A stretch of 58,629 bases of DNA from Alistipes excrementigallinarum (GCA_019112825.1 DXIP01000012.1:1-58629), one strand, 5' to 3'. Counted from the first letter of the stretch, positions 1-7,955 are shown. A program made the numbers and translations. The notes: generated by a model from the letters alone, not told the origin.

Positions 1-209
1 AAGTCAACGAAATTGCCCAGGCTGCCTGATGTTCGAGGTGAGTGAGAAACGGCCCTTTCACTGGAGTATTGGCTCCAGTTGGGTCCAAAAATGAAAAAAG
101 GGGCTCCGAAACGGAGCCGAAAATATAAAAAGATGAGTTCGATTGGAAAAATTACCGAGACAGTCTGCCGATTGACTCATAATGACGGAATTAAACGACA
201 GTCCCTAAC
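1..209. other. Left-edge stretch with no gene
   Basis: I see no credible gene. It holds two short hairpins: CTGGAG (61-66) with CTCCAG (73-78), and the terminator hairpin at 102-118 described separately. It lies downstream of the integrase and is probably the interior of the integrated element that continues beyond the window. Confidence 0.4.
94..118 (-). terminator. Terminator of the integrase gene
   Basis: A perfect 7-bp stem, GGCTCCG (102-108) and CGGAGCC (112-118) with an AAA loop, is followed in the minus direction by six T (94-99). It lies about 90 bases past the integrase stop codon. Confidence 0.6.
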
Positions 210-1424
210 TTATGCCGTCAGGACCTTGCCGATACGGCGCATCTCGCGGCTGATGTTCGCCTCGGAGATCTTCGCATAGCGGCGTGTCATGTTCGTATTC
301 GTATGGCCCAGAATCTTGGCGATGATGTCGATCGGCATTCCGTATTCAATCGCCAGCGTGGCAAACGTATGGCGCGCCAGGTGCGTGGTCAGATGCTTGG
401 GAATCTGGCAAATATCCGCAATCTCCTTCAGGTAGGCGTTCATATTCGTATTCGACGGGACAGGCAGCAGTTTGCCCCGTGCCCGACAGTTGGCATCGTC
501 GCGGTACTTCTCCAGCAGGGCCGCCGCCTGCGGGAGTACTGGAACGCGGCTCATCACCGAGGTCTTCTCTCGTGGCTTATGAATCCACAGCTGTCCCTCC
601 TCGTCCGTCGTGAAGTGTTCCCGCCGCAGGTGGTCGACATCCGTGAAGGCCAGTCCCGTCAGCGCGCAGAAGCAGAAGACATCCCGAATGCGGGCCAGCC
701 GCTCGTTGGGCATCGGCCGCTTCAGCAGCAGGTCCAGCTCCGCCTTTGTCAGCGGCACCTTGACATTCGTCTTGTCAATCTTCATCTTGTAGTAACGGAA
801 GGGATTCTTCTCGATCCACTCGTCGCGGACCGCATAGAGCAGGAAATTCTTCAAACAGCAGAGCAGGTTGACCGCTCCGTTGTTGTGGCAGTTGTAGGCC
901 GTCTGCATGTAGGTATTCAATCCATCGACGTAGGCATAGTCGACCGTCTCCAGCGGGAGGTCCTCTTTGTGGTAGGTATCCCGGATATATTCGGTCATGT
1001 AGCGCAGCAGGCGGTGGTACTTGTTGGCCGAGAGCTGCGTGATGCGGGTGCCGACCTCCTGCTGCCGTTTCTCGCAGTATTTGCCGAACTCCGCCAGCAA
1101 CATCCGGCTCGAAGAGGCGGAGCCCAGCAGCTGCTTGACAGCAAAGCAGGTCGGCGTCCTGTTCTCCTGGATCAGGCGGTCATAGGCGGCAAGGATGGAG
1201 GCCCGGTAGCTGGCGATGATGCGGTTGATCTGCTGATCGACCTCGTCCTTGTAGAGCGAGCGTTCGAGGCGCTGGTTCCAGCGTTCCGGCTCGATCTGGC
1301 ATTGTGTATAGACTTCGGTCGACTGGCCGGTCGTGGTGATGCGGGCATAGATTGGGGCCTTGCCCTTTTTCGTGACTTTGGTCTTCTTGCAGAAGAAGAC
1401 AACGCTGAAGGTGGTTCGTGGCAA
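210..1424 (-). CDS. Tyrosine recombinase (Bacteroidales-type integrase)
   Basis: Site-specific recombinase, 404 aa if read from the TTG at 1424, that would integrate or excise a mobile element. The N-terminal arm-binding domain starts RTTFSVVFFCKKTK, a SAM-like core-binding domain follows (about 100-200), and the catalytic domain (about 210-400) shows HLARHTFAT, LGHTNTN and the nucleophile tyrosine in RRYAKI. The first catalytic box reads TGLAFTDV, with Ala where classical integrases have Arg; this variant is common in the Bacteroidales subfamily. There is no ATG at the expected start. A GTG at 1550 would add 42 residues, but these have no family counterpart and the codon lies in an inverted repeat, so I prefer the TTG. 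The gene ends near the left edge and faces away from the duplicated tRNA-Gly end, the usual arrangement for an element integrated at a tRNA gene. Confidence 0.88.
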   Translation of the reverse strand: MPRTTFSVVFFCKKTKVTKKGKAPIYARITTTGQSTEVYTQCQIEPERWNQRLERSLYKDEVDQQINRIIASYRASILAAYDRLIQENRTPTCFAVKQLLGSASSSRMLLAEFGKYCEKRQQEVGTRITQLSANKYHRLLRYMTEYIRDTYHKEDLPLETVDYAYVDGLNTYMQTAYNCHNNGAVNLLCCLKNFLLYAVRDEWIEKNPFRYYKMKIDKTNVKVPLTKAELDLLLKRPMPNERLARIRDVFCFCALTGLAFTDVDHLRREHFTTDEEGQLWIHKPREKTSVMSRVPVLPQAAALLEKYRDDANCRARGKLLPVPSNTNMNAYLKEIADICQIPKHLTTHLARHTFATLAIEYGMPIDIIAKILGHTNTNMTRRYAKISEANISREMRRIGKVLTA

Positions 1425-1512
1425 TAGGACGGCTTGTTTTTTGAGTAAATTAAACGTCTTCAGCACCGGAATGTTGCAGAGTAAAACGATGCAAATCAGC
1501 GAAATAGAGCTA

Positions 1513-1554
1513 AATCGTGACCTATTTTCGGTCCGAGCAAAAAAGGTCACGATT
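1513..1554. repeat. 10-bp inverted repeat upstream of the integrase
   Basis: AATCGTGACC (1513-1522) and GGTCACGATT (1545-1554) are perfect inverted copies 22 bases apart. The position, between the integrase start and the attachment-site copy, suggests a binding site for the integrase or an excision/regulatory protein. That role is inference. Confidence 0.5.
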
Positions 1555-1607
1555 AAGGCGTGAAATACTTGCTGCCTTTTGCTTCAACAGGAGTGGGGGA
1601 ATAAAAG

Positions 1608-1644
1608 AAAAAGCCTTGCATATCGCTGATATACAAGGCTTTTT
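1608..1644. terminator. Bidirectional terminator hairpin
   Basis: AAAAAGCCTTG at 1608-1618 pairs with CAAGGCTTTTT at 1634-1644, with further pairing of CATATC and GATATA near the loop. Runs of A and T on both sides let it end transcription in either direction. It sits just beyond the attachment-site copy at 1675. Confidence 0.6.
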
Positions 1645-1674
1645 GCTTTCTATCGGGGTTTCTTTCTGACCCCC

Positions 1675-1697
1675 TCTGGAGCGGAAAACGGGACTCG
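1675..1697 (-). other. Attachment-site copy (duplicated tRNA-Gly 3' end)
   Basis: These 23 bases are identical to 1841-1863, the last part of the tRNA-Gly gene including its encoded CCA and three bases beyond; similarity with two mismatches continues about 8 bases further. Such a duplication is the signature left when an integrase inserts DNA at a tRNA 3' end. The two copies are 166 bp apart, too close to hold the integrase, so they are either tandem insertions or a remnant of an earlier element. Confidence 0.75.
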
Positions 1698-1804
1698 CAC
1701 TCGCGCTGCGCGCGAGCGATTTCGCGAATCCTTGCAGACACCCCCGGCCCCTAGAAGGGGCGTTTTGAGGTCGCTTGTGCCGAGTCCCCTCATCCGTCGG
1801 CATA

Positions 1805-1839
1805 CGAAAAGAGGGAAGAACCTTTCGGTTTCTTCCCTC
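1805..1839 (-). terminator. Terminator of tRNA-Gly
   Basis: A perfect 10-bp stem, GAGGGAAGAA (1811-1820) with TTCTTCCCTC (1830-1839), is followed on the minus strand by TTTT. It starts four bases after the tRNA 3' end. Confidence 0.75.
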
Positions 1840-1842
1840 TTC

Positions 1843-1918
1843 TGGAGCGGAAAACGGGACTCGGACCCGCGACCTCAACCTTGGCAAGGTTGCGCTCTAC
1901 CAACTGAGCTATTTCCGC
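1843..1918 (-). tRNA. tRNA-Gly (GCC anticodon)
   Basis: The minus strand folds as a 76-nt cloverleaf: acceptor GCGGAAA with TTTCCGC, anticodon stem CAACC/GGTTG, loop TTGCCAA with GCC at the anticodon, T-loop GGTCCGAGTCC, and an encoded CCA. Its 3' end is the integration target of the neighbouring element and is duplicated at 1675-1697. Confidence 0.95.
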
Positions 1919-2057
1919 ATGGTTCCCGCCGCCGGGCGCCTCCCGAGAGGCCTGTTACCCGTGTTTTGGGATTGCAAATATAAGCGCTTTTTTCGATTCC
2001 GCAAAATTTTCCCGCAAAAAAGCACGTTTTTTTCATCCCAACAGCCGTACCTCCCCA

Positions 2058-2094
2058 TAAAAAAAGGTCCGGAACCGAACCGTTCCGGACCTTT
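2058..2094 (-). terminator. Terminator of sulA
   Basis: A perfect 13-bp stem (2063-2075 with 2082-2094, core GGTCCGGAAC) with a six-base loop is followed in the minus direction by a run of T. It begins about 30 bases after the stop codon of the PLP enzyme. Confidence 0.85.
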
Positions 2095-2122
2095 GCGGGG
2101 TTGACCATTTCGATTGGTCGAA

Positions 2123-3394
2123 TTAACGGACCTTGAAGCCCTCGTCCGCACGCATCGGAATCGGCAGCGAAGCGTAGTAGCCGCTTTCGAGCTTGTCGCG
2201 CACCGACTTGAAGGCCTCGAGCGTGAAGTTCACGTCGTCGAGCGTATGGGCTGCCGTGGGAATCACGCGCAGGATGATTTCGCCCTTCGGGATGACCGGG
2301 TAGACGACAATCGAGCAGAAGACGCCGTGGTTCTCGCGCAGGTCGACAATCAGGTTCGTCGCCTCGGGAATACCACCCTTCATGAAGACGGGGGTCACGG
2401 GCGAGTTCGTAACGCCGATGTTGAACCCGTTCTCGCGCAGACCGTTCTGCAGCGCGCGGACAATCACCCACAGCTTCTCCTGATACTCGGGGTGGTTGCG
2501 AATCAGCTCCAGACGCTTCAGCGCGCCGATGACCATCGGCATGGGGAGCGACTTGGCGTAGAGCTGCGAACGCATGTTGTAGCGCAGCAGGTTGATGAGC
2601 CAGCGGGGACCGCTCACGAAGGCGCCGATGCCGGCCATCGACTTGGCGAAGGTGTTGAAGAGCACGTCGACACCGTCGACCACACCGAAGTGCGAAGCCG
2701 TACCGCGGCCGCCCTTGCCCATCGTACCGAAGCCGTGGGCGTCGTCGACCAGCAGACGGAACTGGAAGTCCTTCTTCATGGCGACAATCTCGTCGAGCTT
2801 GCCCAGGTCGCCCTTCATGCCGAAGACGCCCTCGGTGATGACCAGCACGCCGCCGTTCTGCTCCTCGGCCAGCTCGGTGGCATGCTTGAGCTGCAGGCGG
2901 AGCGACTCCATGTCGTTGTGGCCGTAGACGAAGCGCTTGCCCTTGTGCAGGCGCAGGCCGTCGATGATGCAGGCGTGGGCCTCGGCATCGTAGACCACCA
3001 CGTCACGCGGCGTGAGCAGGCAGTCGATAATCGAGAGCATGCCCTGGTAGCCGAAGTTGAGCAGGAAGGCATCCTCCTTGCCGACGAACTCGGCCAGCTC
3101 GCGCTCGAGCTGCTCGTGGTACTTCGTCTGGCCGCTCATCATGCGGGCGCCCATCGGAGCCGCCATGCCGAACTGGGCAGCGCCCTCGGCATCGGCCTTG
3201 CGCACCTCGGGGTGGTTGGCCAGACCGAGGTAGTTGTTCAGGCTCCAGTTGAGCATCTCCTTGCCGCGGAAACGCATGTGAGGACCGATTTCGCCCTCGA
3301 GTTTGGGGAATGCGAAATAACCGTGGGCATAGGCCATGTACTGGCCAATCGGGCCGCCGGCATTCTTCTCAAGACGGGAAAAAATATCAACCAT
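2123..3394 (-). CDS. sulA: Cysteate acyl-ACP transferase, SulA-type (alpha-oxoamine synthase)
   Basis: PLP-dependent alpha-oxoamine synthase of 423 aa. It should condense cysteate with acyl-ACP to 3-ketocapnine, the first step of sulfonolipid synthesis. From the ATG at 3394 the Schiff-base lysine in TFAKSMAG is residue 251, and Lys281 lies in YAKSLPMP. As I recall, these are the PLP lysine and the residue distinguishing SulA (Lys) from serine palmitoyltransferase (Ala) in A. finegoldii. Also visible are SLNNYLGLANHPEVR (51-65), LLVDDAHGFG (214-223) and, near the end, IPTAAHT. A longer reading to 3478 would overlap the promoter, so it is rejected. The gene is monocistronic, with a 70-base leader and a strong terminator. 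Serine palmitoyltransferase or 2-amino-3-ketobutyrate ligase are the alternatives. This is not the cell-division inhibitor also called SulA. Confidence 0.85.
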   Translation of the reverse strand: MVDIFSRLEKNAGGPIGQYMAYAHGYFAFPKLEGEIGPHMRFRGKEMLNWSLNNYLGLANHPEVRKADAEGAAQFGMAAPMGARMMSGQTKYHEQLERELAEFVGKEDAFLLNFGYQGMLSIIDCLLTPRDVVVYDAEAHACIIDGLRLHKGKRFVYGHNDMESLRLQLKHATELAEEQNGGVLVITEGVFGMKGDLGKLDEIVAMKKDFQFRLLVDDAHGFGTMGKGGRGTASHFGVVDGVDVLFNTFAKSMAGIGAFVSGPRWLINLLRYNMRSQLYAKSLPMPMVIGALKRLELIRNHPEYQEKLWVIVRALQNGLRENGFNIGVTNSPVTPVFMKGGIPEATNLIVDLRENHGVFCSIVVYPVIPKGEIILRVIPTAAHTLDDVNFTLEAFKSVRDKLESGYYASLPIPMRADEGFKVR

Positions 3395-3465
3395 TTCTAT
3401 CCTAATTTTGATGTTCAGTTCGGTTCGGGGGGCGTACCTGAGTACGCAAAATCGCATTTGACGGC

Positions 3466-3473
3466 CAAAGTTA
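3466..3473 (-). promoter_or_regulatory. -7 box of the sulA promoter
   Basis: Minus-strand TAACTTTG matches the TAnnTTTG consensus, about 72 bases upstream of the chosen ATG. No clear TTTG is seen at -33. Confidence 0.55.
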
Positions 3474-3555
3474 GCCATTTTTCGACCCTTGCGCGTACGC
3501 TTAAATACTTATTTTTCGGGAAAAGGGGCGCCCCGCGTCCGCTTACGACCGTCTG

Positions 3556-4719
3556 CTATGACCGTCTGCTCCGACGGTCGATGCTGTCGACGATGACCGC
3601 CACGGCGCCGTCGCCCGTGACGTTGGTCGCCATACCGAAGCTGTCCATGGCGATGTAGGTGGCAATCATCAGCCCGACGAGCGTCTCGTCGAAGCCCAGC
3701 ATCGACTCCAGCAGGCCGACGGCCGCCATGATGGCGCCGCCCGGAACGCCCGGGGCCGCCACCATCGTCACCGCCAGCAGCAGGATGAAGCCGACGAAGG
3801 TCGCCGTGGGGAGCTGCAGCCCGGCGAGCATCGAGACGGCCAGCGCACAGGCGACAATCTTCATCATCGACCCCGAGAGGTGGATGGTTGCGCAGAGGGG
3901 GATGACGAACGAGGCCAGCTCGGGGCGCACGCCGAGGCGGAGCGTCCGCTCGAGCGTCACGGGAATGGTTGCCGCCGAGGACTGCGTGCCGAGGGCCGTG
4001 ACATAGGCCGGCAGCATCGTGCGGAGCATCACGAAGGGGTTGCGCCGGGCAACGGCCCCCGCCGTGAGGAACTGGAAGGCGAGCAGCAGGAGCGTCAGCA
4101 CGAAAATCACGACGATGAGCTTGACGAAGACCTCCAGCACGGAGGCCACCTGTCCCGACTGCGTCATCATGAGGAAGATGCCGAAAATATAGAGGGGCAG
4201 CAGCGGGATGAGCACCCCGGAGATGGTCCGCTCGATGATGCTCCGGAACTCGCCCATCACCTCCTTCAGCCGCACGCTCTGCGCATAGGCCATCCCCAGT
4301 CCGAGGACGAAGGCGAGCAGCAGCGCCGACATCACCCCCATGACCGGCGGCATGGGGACGGTGAAGTAGGGGGCGAAGCTGACCGCCTCGGCCGCCGTGC
4401 CGGCCGCTGCGCCGCGCAGCATCAGGGGGAAGAGCAGCCGCCCGGCGGCGTAGGTGCCGAATCCCGAGATGAGCGTGAAGCCGTAGGCCAGTGCCGCCGT
4501 GAGGAGCAGCAGCCGCCCGGCGTTGCGTCCCAGGTCGGCGATGCCGGGGGCGACGAGCCCCAGAATGAGCAGCGGGATGATGAATTCGAGGAACTGCCCG
4601 AAGAGGGCGTTGAAGGTGGCCGCAACGCGCGTCAGCCACTCGGGGAAGAAGAGGCCGCAGAGGATGCCCGCGGCGATGGCCGCCAGTACGCGCGGCAGAA
4701 GACCGAATTTGAACTTCAT
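3556..4719 (-). CDS. Dicarboxylate/amino acid:cation symporter
   Basis: Inner-membrane carrier of the DAACS family (GltP/DctA-like, PF00375), 387 aa, importing acidic amino acids or C4-dicarboxylates with Na+ or H+. It starts MKFKFGLLPRVLAAIAAG and has about eight hydrophobic helices. The re-entrant-loop serine motif reads QSSAATIPVTL (family SSAATLP), and the substrate-site region appears as PLCATIHLSG and MDSFGMATNVTGDG. The start at 4719 matches the family; a longer in-frame reading adds a charged, non-homologous leader. A weak -7 box (TATCTTTA, 4739-4746 on the minus strand) lies about 20 bases upstream. The substrate cannot be decided from sequence. Confidence 0.88.
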   Translation of the reverse strand: MKFKFGLLPRVLAAIAAGILCGLFFPEWLTRVAATFNALFGQFLEFIIPLLILGLVAPGIADLGRNAGRLLLLTAALAYGFTLISGFGTYAAGRLLFPLMLRGAAAGTAAEAVSFAPYFTVPMPPVMGVMSALLLAFVLGLGMAYAQSVRLKEVMGEFRSIIERTISGVLIPLLPLYIFGIFLMMTQSGQVASVLEVFVKLIVVIFVLTLLLLAFQFLTAGAVARRNPFVMLRTMLPAYVTALGTQSSAATIPVTLERTLRLGVRPELASFVIPLCATIHLSGSMMKIVACALAVSMLAGLQLPTATFVGFILLLAVTMVAAPGVPGGAIMAAVGLLESMLGFDETLVGLMIATYIAMDSFGMATNVTGDGAVAVIVDSIDRRSRRS

Positions 4720-4918
4720 GTCGGAGGGGAACTTTTCGTAAAGATAGGAAATAAATCCGCTCGACCCTCCGTCGGGCGCCTTTTCCGCCCGTTTCGGCGC
4801 CGTTTTCACCTTTTTTGCCCGTCGGGCGGGGCGCCCCGATGAAAAAACCGCCGGGAAAGGCTGCGCAAAAACGAGTTGCCGGGAAAGACCGAGCAAGGAC
4901 GCACCGCCGGAAAAGAGA

Positions 4919-4952
4919 GCGGGCCGGAGGCGCACATGCGCTTCCGGCCCGT
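4919..4952 (-). terminator. Terminator of the cupin/CMD gene
   Basis: GGGCCGGAGGCGC (4921-4933) pairs with GCGCTTCCGGCCC (4938-4950) around a four-base loop. In the minus direction it is followed by a T-rich tract. It lies 30 bases past the stop of the gene at 4983. Confidence 0.65.
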
Positions 4953-4982
4953 TGCGGAGAGAGGCAGCATCGGGGGGGGGAG

Positions 4983-6314
4983 CTACCGCGCGTCGGCTGG
5001 GAGCACCTCCTCGAGGCAGGCCACGGCGTTGAGCGTCCGCGGATAGCCGATGTAGGGCAGCAGCTGCATGACGGCACCCAGCAGCACCCTGCGGTCGTTG
5101 CCCGCCGCGACATTGCCCCGGATGTGGCCCTTGACCTGCGACTCGCAGCCGCCCAGCGAGACGAGCATCGCGAAGGTCAGCAGCTCGCGCTGCCGCGCAT
5201 CGAGCCCCCTGCGGGTCTGGTAGTCGCCGAAGCAGTTGGCCGAGAGGGCGCGCTGCAGGGGGAGCAGGTCGGCGGGCGAAGTTTCATACATGCGGTCGAT
5301 GGCCTCGCCGAAGAGCGACTTCTGGAGGGCGAGCCCCTTTTCGAGCCGCTCGTCACGGGTGACGGTCGCACGGCCCTTGAGCGGGAGCGCGACGCCCCGT
5401 CGGACCAGCAGCCGGTTCTTGAGGCCGAGCAGCCCCTCGACCCGTGCGAAGCCGACGTAGGGGGTAGCGTGGTAGAGCACCTCCTCGACCATCTCGGGTG
5501 AAAGACCCGCATCGAGCGCCGCCCCGACCGTCTGCCGGTAGAGGGGTTCGCTCCCCAGCGCAATGGCCGACGCCATCGTCACGAGGATACGCTCCTCGAG
5601 GCTCAGCCCGCCGACGCGCCACACCTCGTCGAAGGCGAAGTTGCCGACCGCGGCGGCCAGCTCGGGGTCCGTGAGGGCGAGCTGCGCCGTCTCGTCCGAC
5701 TGCCAGGCGGCCAGGTTGCGGGCCGCCTCGTCGGTCAGCGGCAGCCTCTCCTGCGACTGCCGCACGGGTGAAGGCTGCGCCCCGGCCACGGCGGCGGCAT
5801 AGGACTCGTCGTCGACCGGTTCGAGCCACGTGTTGCGGTTGGTGGCGGGGTTGCACTCGACGGCCAGGTGCGAGAACCAGCTGTCGGGGGCGGCGCCGTG
5901 CCAGTGCTCGACGTCGGGGGCAATCTCCACCACGTCGCCCGGCAGCAGCTCGCGGGCCGCGCTGCCGCGCTCCTGGTAGTAGCCGCGGCCGGCGGTCACA
6001 ATCAGAATCTGGCCTCCGGTATGGCTGTGCCAGTTATTGCGGCAGCCGGGCTCGAAGGTGACGTTGTAGAGCGGGACGTTGAGCGCCTTGTTGGCGGTCA
6101 GGGGCGCCAGGTAGGAGCGCCCGGTGAAATACTGTGCATTGACGGGCGGATTCTCCGCACCCTGCGGGAAAATCTGCCGGAAAGAGGTCTGTTTATCCAT
6201 GGTTGTCGGTGTTGTGTTTTGCCGGGCATTTTGCTGGGCATGGAGTGCGGGCGCGAGCAGAAGCGTCGCCGCAGCCGCCAGCAGGGCGGTTCGCATACGG
6301 AGTCTTGCATTCAT
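4983..6314 (-). CDS. Exported cupin plus carboxymuconolactone decarboxylase-like protein
   Basis: 443-aa protein with three parts: a signal peptide (MNARLRMRTALLAAAATLLL, cleavage probably after ALHAQ), a cupin barrel (about 60-150) with metal-ligand motif NNWHSHTGGQ and a second His in EHWHG, and two carboxymuconolactone decarboxylase (AhpD-like) domains (about 190-300 and 330-440). The first CMD domain ends EVLYHATPYVGFARV. The second has FAMLVSLGGCESQVKGHIRGN, which keeps one Cys and the His of the CxxC-x-H pattern. Such fusions are common in gut Bacteroidales and are usually linked to detoxification or redox chemistry; the substrate is unknown. The start is the ATG giving a clean signal peptide. 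It diverges from the AraC regulator at 6845, and paired operators lie at both promoters. Confidence 0.85.
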   Translation of the reverse strand: MNARLRMRTALLAAAATLLLAPALHAQQNARQNTTPTTMDKQTSFRQIFPQGAENPPVNAQYFTGRSYLAPLTANKALNVPLYNVTFEPGCRNNWHSHTGGQILIVTAGRGYYQERGSAARELLPGDVVEIAPDVEHWHGAAPDSWFSHLAVECNPATNRNTWLEPVDDESYAAAVAGAQPSPVRQSQERLPLTDEAARNLAAWQSDETAQLALTDPELAAAVGNFAFDEVWRVGGLSLEERILVTMASAIALGSEPLYRQTVGAALDAGLSPEMVEEVLYHATPYVGFARVEGLLGLKNRLLVRRGVALPLKGRATVTRDERLEKGLALQKSLFGEAIDRMYETSPADLLPLQRALSANCFGDYQTRRGLDARQRELLTFAMLVSLGGCESQVKGHIRGNVAAGNDRRVLLGAVMQLLPYIGYPRTLNAVACLEEVLPADAR

Positions 6315-6480
6315 GGCTGTTCGTTTTTTTCGTGCGTTGGTCGGACGGTGGAGGAAAGCCCCGCCGTGAGGAGGCCGGCAGCGGACCGGCAGCGAATACC
6401 GGTCGGGCGATGCGGTGTGTGATGTGTGCAGAAGTTGCGCGTCGGCCTCCCGCACCGGCGGTGCTCCTTTCCGTCCGATG

Positions 6481-6488
6481 CAAAGGTA
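6481..6488 (-). promoter_or_regulatory. -7 box of the cupin/CMD promoter
   Basis: Minus-strand TACCTTTG. Its -33 region falls on operator pair A (6515-6546), so a bound AraC protein could contact RNA polymerase. Confidence 0.6.
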
Positions 6489-6514
6489 GCGCATCGCGCC
6501 GCAGCTCCGCCCAA

Positions 6515-6546
6515 CCCTATTCCGGGAAAACCTACCCCGATTCCGG
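6515..6546. promoter_or_regulatory. Operator pair A (21-bp-spaced direct repeats)
   Basis: CCCTATTCCGG (6515-6525) and CCCGATTCCGG (6536-6546) are the same sequence with one change, exactly 21 bp apart. They sit immediately upstream of the minus-strand -7 box. Two-turn spacing of direct repeats is typical of AraC-family sites. Confidence 0.6.
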
Positions 6547-6741
6547 TTTCTGCCTGCGCCGCCCGCTCCGCGCGGGGCAGCGGGGGCCTTCCGCCCGGTC
6601 GGGGGGGGCTCTTCCGCCCGCAGCTTCATCCGCCCGGGCGCGTCCGGTCGGGGGCTCTTCCGCCCGGCGCTTTGTCCGGCCGGGACAGCATCCGGCCCGT
6701 ACCGGGGCATGGAATCCGCACCGACGGCGCGGGCATCTATC

Positions 6742-6773
6742 CCGATTCCGGATTGCGCTACCCCGATTCCGGT
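6742..6773. promoter_or_regulatory. Operator pair B (21-bp-spaced direct repeats)
   Basis: CCCGATTCCGG occurs at 6742-6752 and 6763-6773, again 21 bp apart and in the same orientation as pair A. It ends about 38 bp before the -7 box of the AraC gene. The match to pair A at the other end of the intergenic region points to coordinated control of both genes by the same regulator. Confidence 0.6.
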
Positions 6774-6811
6774 TTTGCGGCCGCCGGCGCTCCGTTCCCG
6801 CAAAAAAGAGC

Positions 6812-6819
6812 TATCTTTG
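6812..6819 (+). promoter_or_regulatory. -7 box of the AraC regulator promoter
   Basis: TATCTTTG, matching TAnnTTTG, 25 bases before the ATG at 6845. Confidence 0.65.
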
Positions 6820-6844
6820 TCCTGAAACCAATTCCACGGCATCC

Positions 6845-7759
6845 ATGGCAGAGAGAGAAAGGGAGCAAATCCTCCACATCGAATCGGTCGGCGAGTACAA
6901 CGCCCAGCTCGGCATCGAGACACTCCACCCGCTGGTGAGCGTCATTGACATGTCGGAGGTCTCACCCATCCGCCACCAGCGGCAGACCTTCGGCTTCTAC
7001 GCCATCTTTCTCAAGGAGGTGAAGTGCGGCGACCTGCTCTACGGCCGCCACCACTACGACTATCAGGAGGGGACGCTCGTCTGTCTGGCACCGGGACAGG
7101 TCATCGGCGTGGAGGACAACGGCGAAAAGTTCCAGCCCAAGGGGTGGGCGCTGGTCTTCCACCCCGACCTCATCCGCGGCACGTCGCTGGCCCGCAACAT
7201 GAAGGAGTACTCCTTCTTCTCGTACGAGGTGAACGAGGCGCTGCACCTTTCGGAACGCGAACGCGAGCTGGTCATCGACTCGCTGCGGAAAATCCGCAAC
7301 GAGCTCGAGCACGCCATCGACCGCCACAGCCGGCGGCTGATAGCCATCAACATCGAGATGCTGCTGGACTACTGCCTGCGCTTCTACGAGCGGCAGTTCA
7401 TCACGCGCCAGCATGTGAATCACGACGTGCTGAGCCGCTTCGAGCGGCTGCTCGACGACTACTTCACCGGCGACCGCGCCCGCCGCGAGGGGCTCCCCAC
7501 GGTGAAGTACTTCGCCGGAGAGCTCTGCCTCTCACCCAACTACTTCGGCGACCTGGTCAAGCGCGAGACGGGCAAGACGGCCCAGGAGTACATCCAGCTC
7601 AAGCTGGTCGAGGCGGCCAAGGAGCTGATGCTCGCCCCGGGGCGCAGCATCGGCGAGGTGGCCTATGCGCTGGGATTCCAATATCCGCAGCACTTCACGC
7701 GCCTCTTCAAGAAGGTTACCGGCCAGACCCCCAACGAGTACCGCTCGCAGCAGAGCTGA
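6845..7759 (+). CDS. AraC-family transcriptional regulator
   Basis: 304-aa regulator with an N-terminal cupin-like sensing half (about 1-190; GFYAIFLKEV and LVCLAPGQVIG fit an AraC-type barrel) and a C-terminal double helix-turn-helix (about 205-302). The second HTH ends GEVAYALGFQYPQHFTRLFK, the standard AraC signature, then VTGQTPNEYR. It starts 25 bases after its -7 box; an in-frame extension to 6203 is not homologous and crosses the promoter. It is divergent from the exported cupin/CMD gene. Matching repeat pairs at both promoters suggest that it controls itself and that gene. The ligand is unknown. Confidence 0.92.
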   Translation: MAEREREQILHIESVGEYNAQLGIETLHPLVSVIDMSEVSPIRHQRQTFGFYAIFLKEVKCGDLLYGRHHYDYQEGTLVCLAPGQVIGVEDNGEKFQPKGWALVFHPDLIRGTSLARNMKEYSFFSYEVNEALHLSERERELVIDSLRKIRNELEHAIDRHSRRLIAINIEMLLDYCLRFYERQFITRQHVNHDVLSRFERLLDDYFTGDRARREGLPTVKYFAGELCLSPNYFGDLVKRETGKTAQEYIQLKLVEAAKELMLAPGRSIGEVAYALGFQYPQHFTRLFKKVTGQTPNEYRSQQS

Positions 7760-7955
7760 GAGGCGCGGCGCAACGGGCGTGCACCGCAGCACCCCCACGT
7801 CGCTTCACCGCAACGCAACGCGTTCCACGCGACGCTGCACCGCATCCGAGGCACAGCACCGCGGCGCAAACATTCGCCTTCCGCCCCGGGGCGTCCGGAC
7901 ACCGGCAGCGCCTGCTCCGTACAGCTCGTGCCGCCTCCTACGGCCGGACGACGCG

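Noticed and set aside
1425..1550. GTG start for the integrase at 1550
   Set aside because: The extra 42 residues are hydrophobic and have no family counterpart; the codon falls inside a perfect inverted repeat likely to be a protein-binding site.
1675..1750. A second tRNA-Gly gene
   Set aside because: Only the 3' 23 bases plus some similarity are present; there is no D-arm, anticodon arm or 5' acceptor strand. It is an attachment-site copy.
2114..3658. Long open frame antisense to the PLP enzyme, and many similar ones opposite other genes (for example 39470-40528 minus, 41495-43114 minus, 49507-53739 minus)
   Set aside because: High third-position GC makes mirror frames open. The sense proteins have clear family motifs; the antisense ones have skewed composition and no motif.
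6203..6844. Upstream extension of the AraC regulator by about 214 residues
   Set aside because: It covers the signal-peptide end of the divergent gene, both operator pairs and the AraC promoter; composition is Arg/Pro/Gly-rich without homology.
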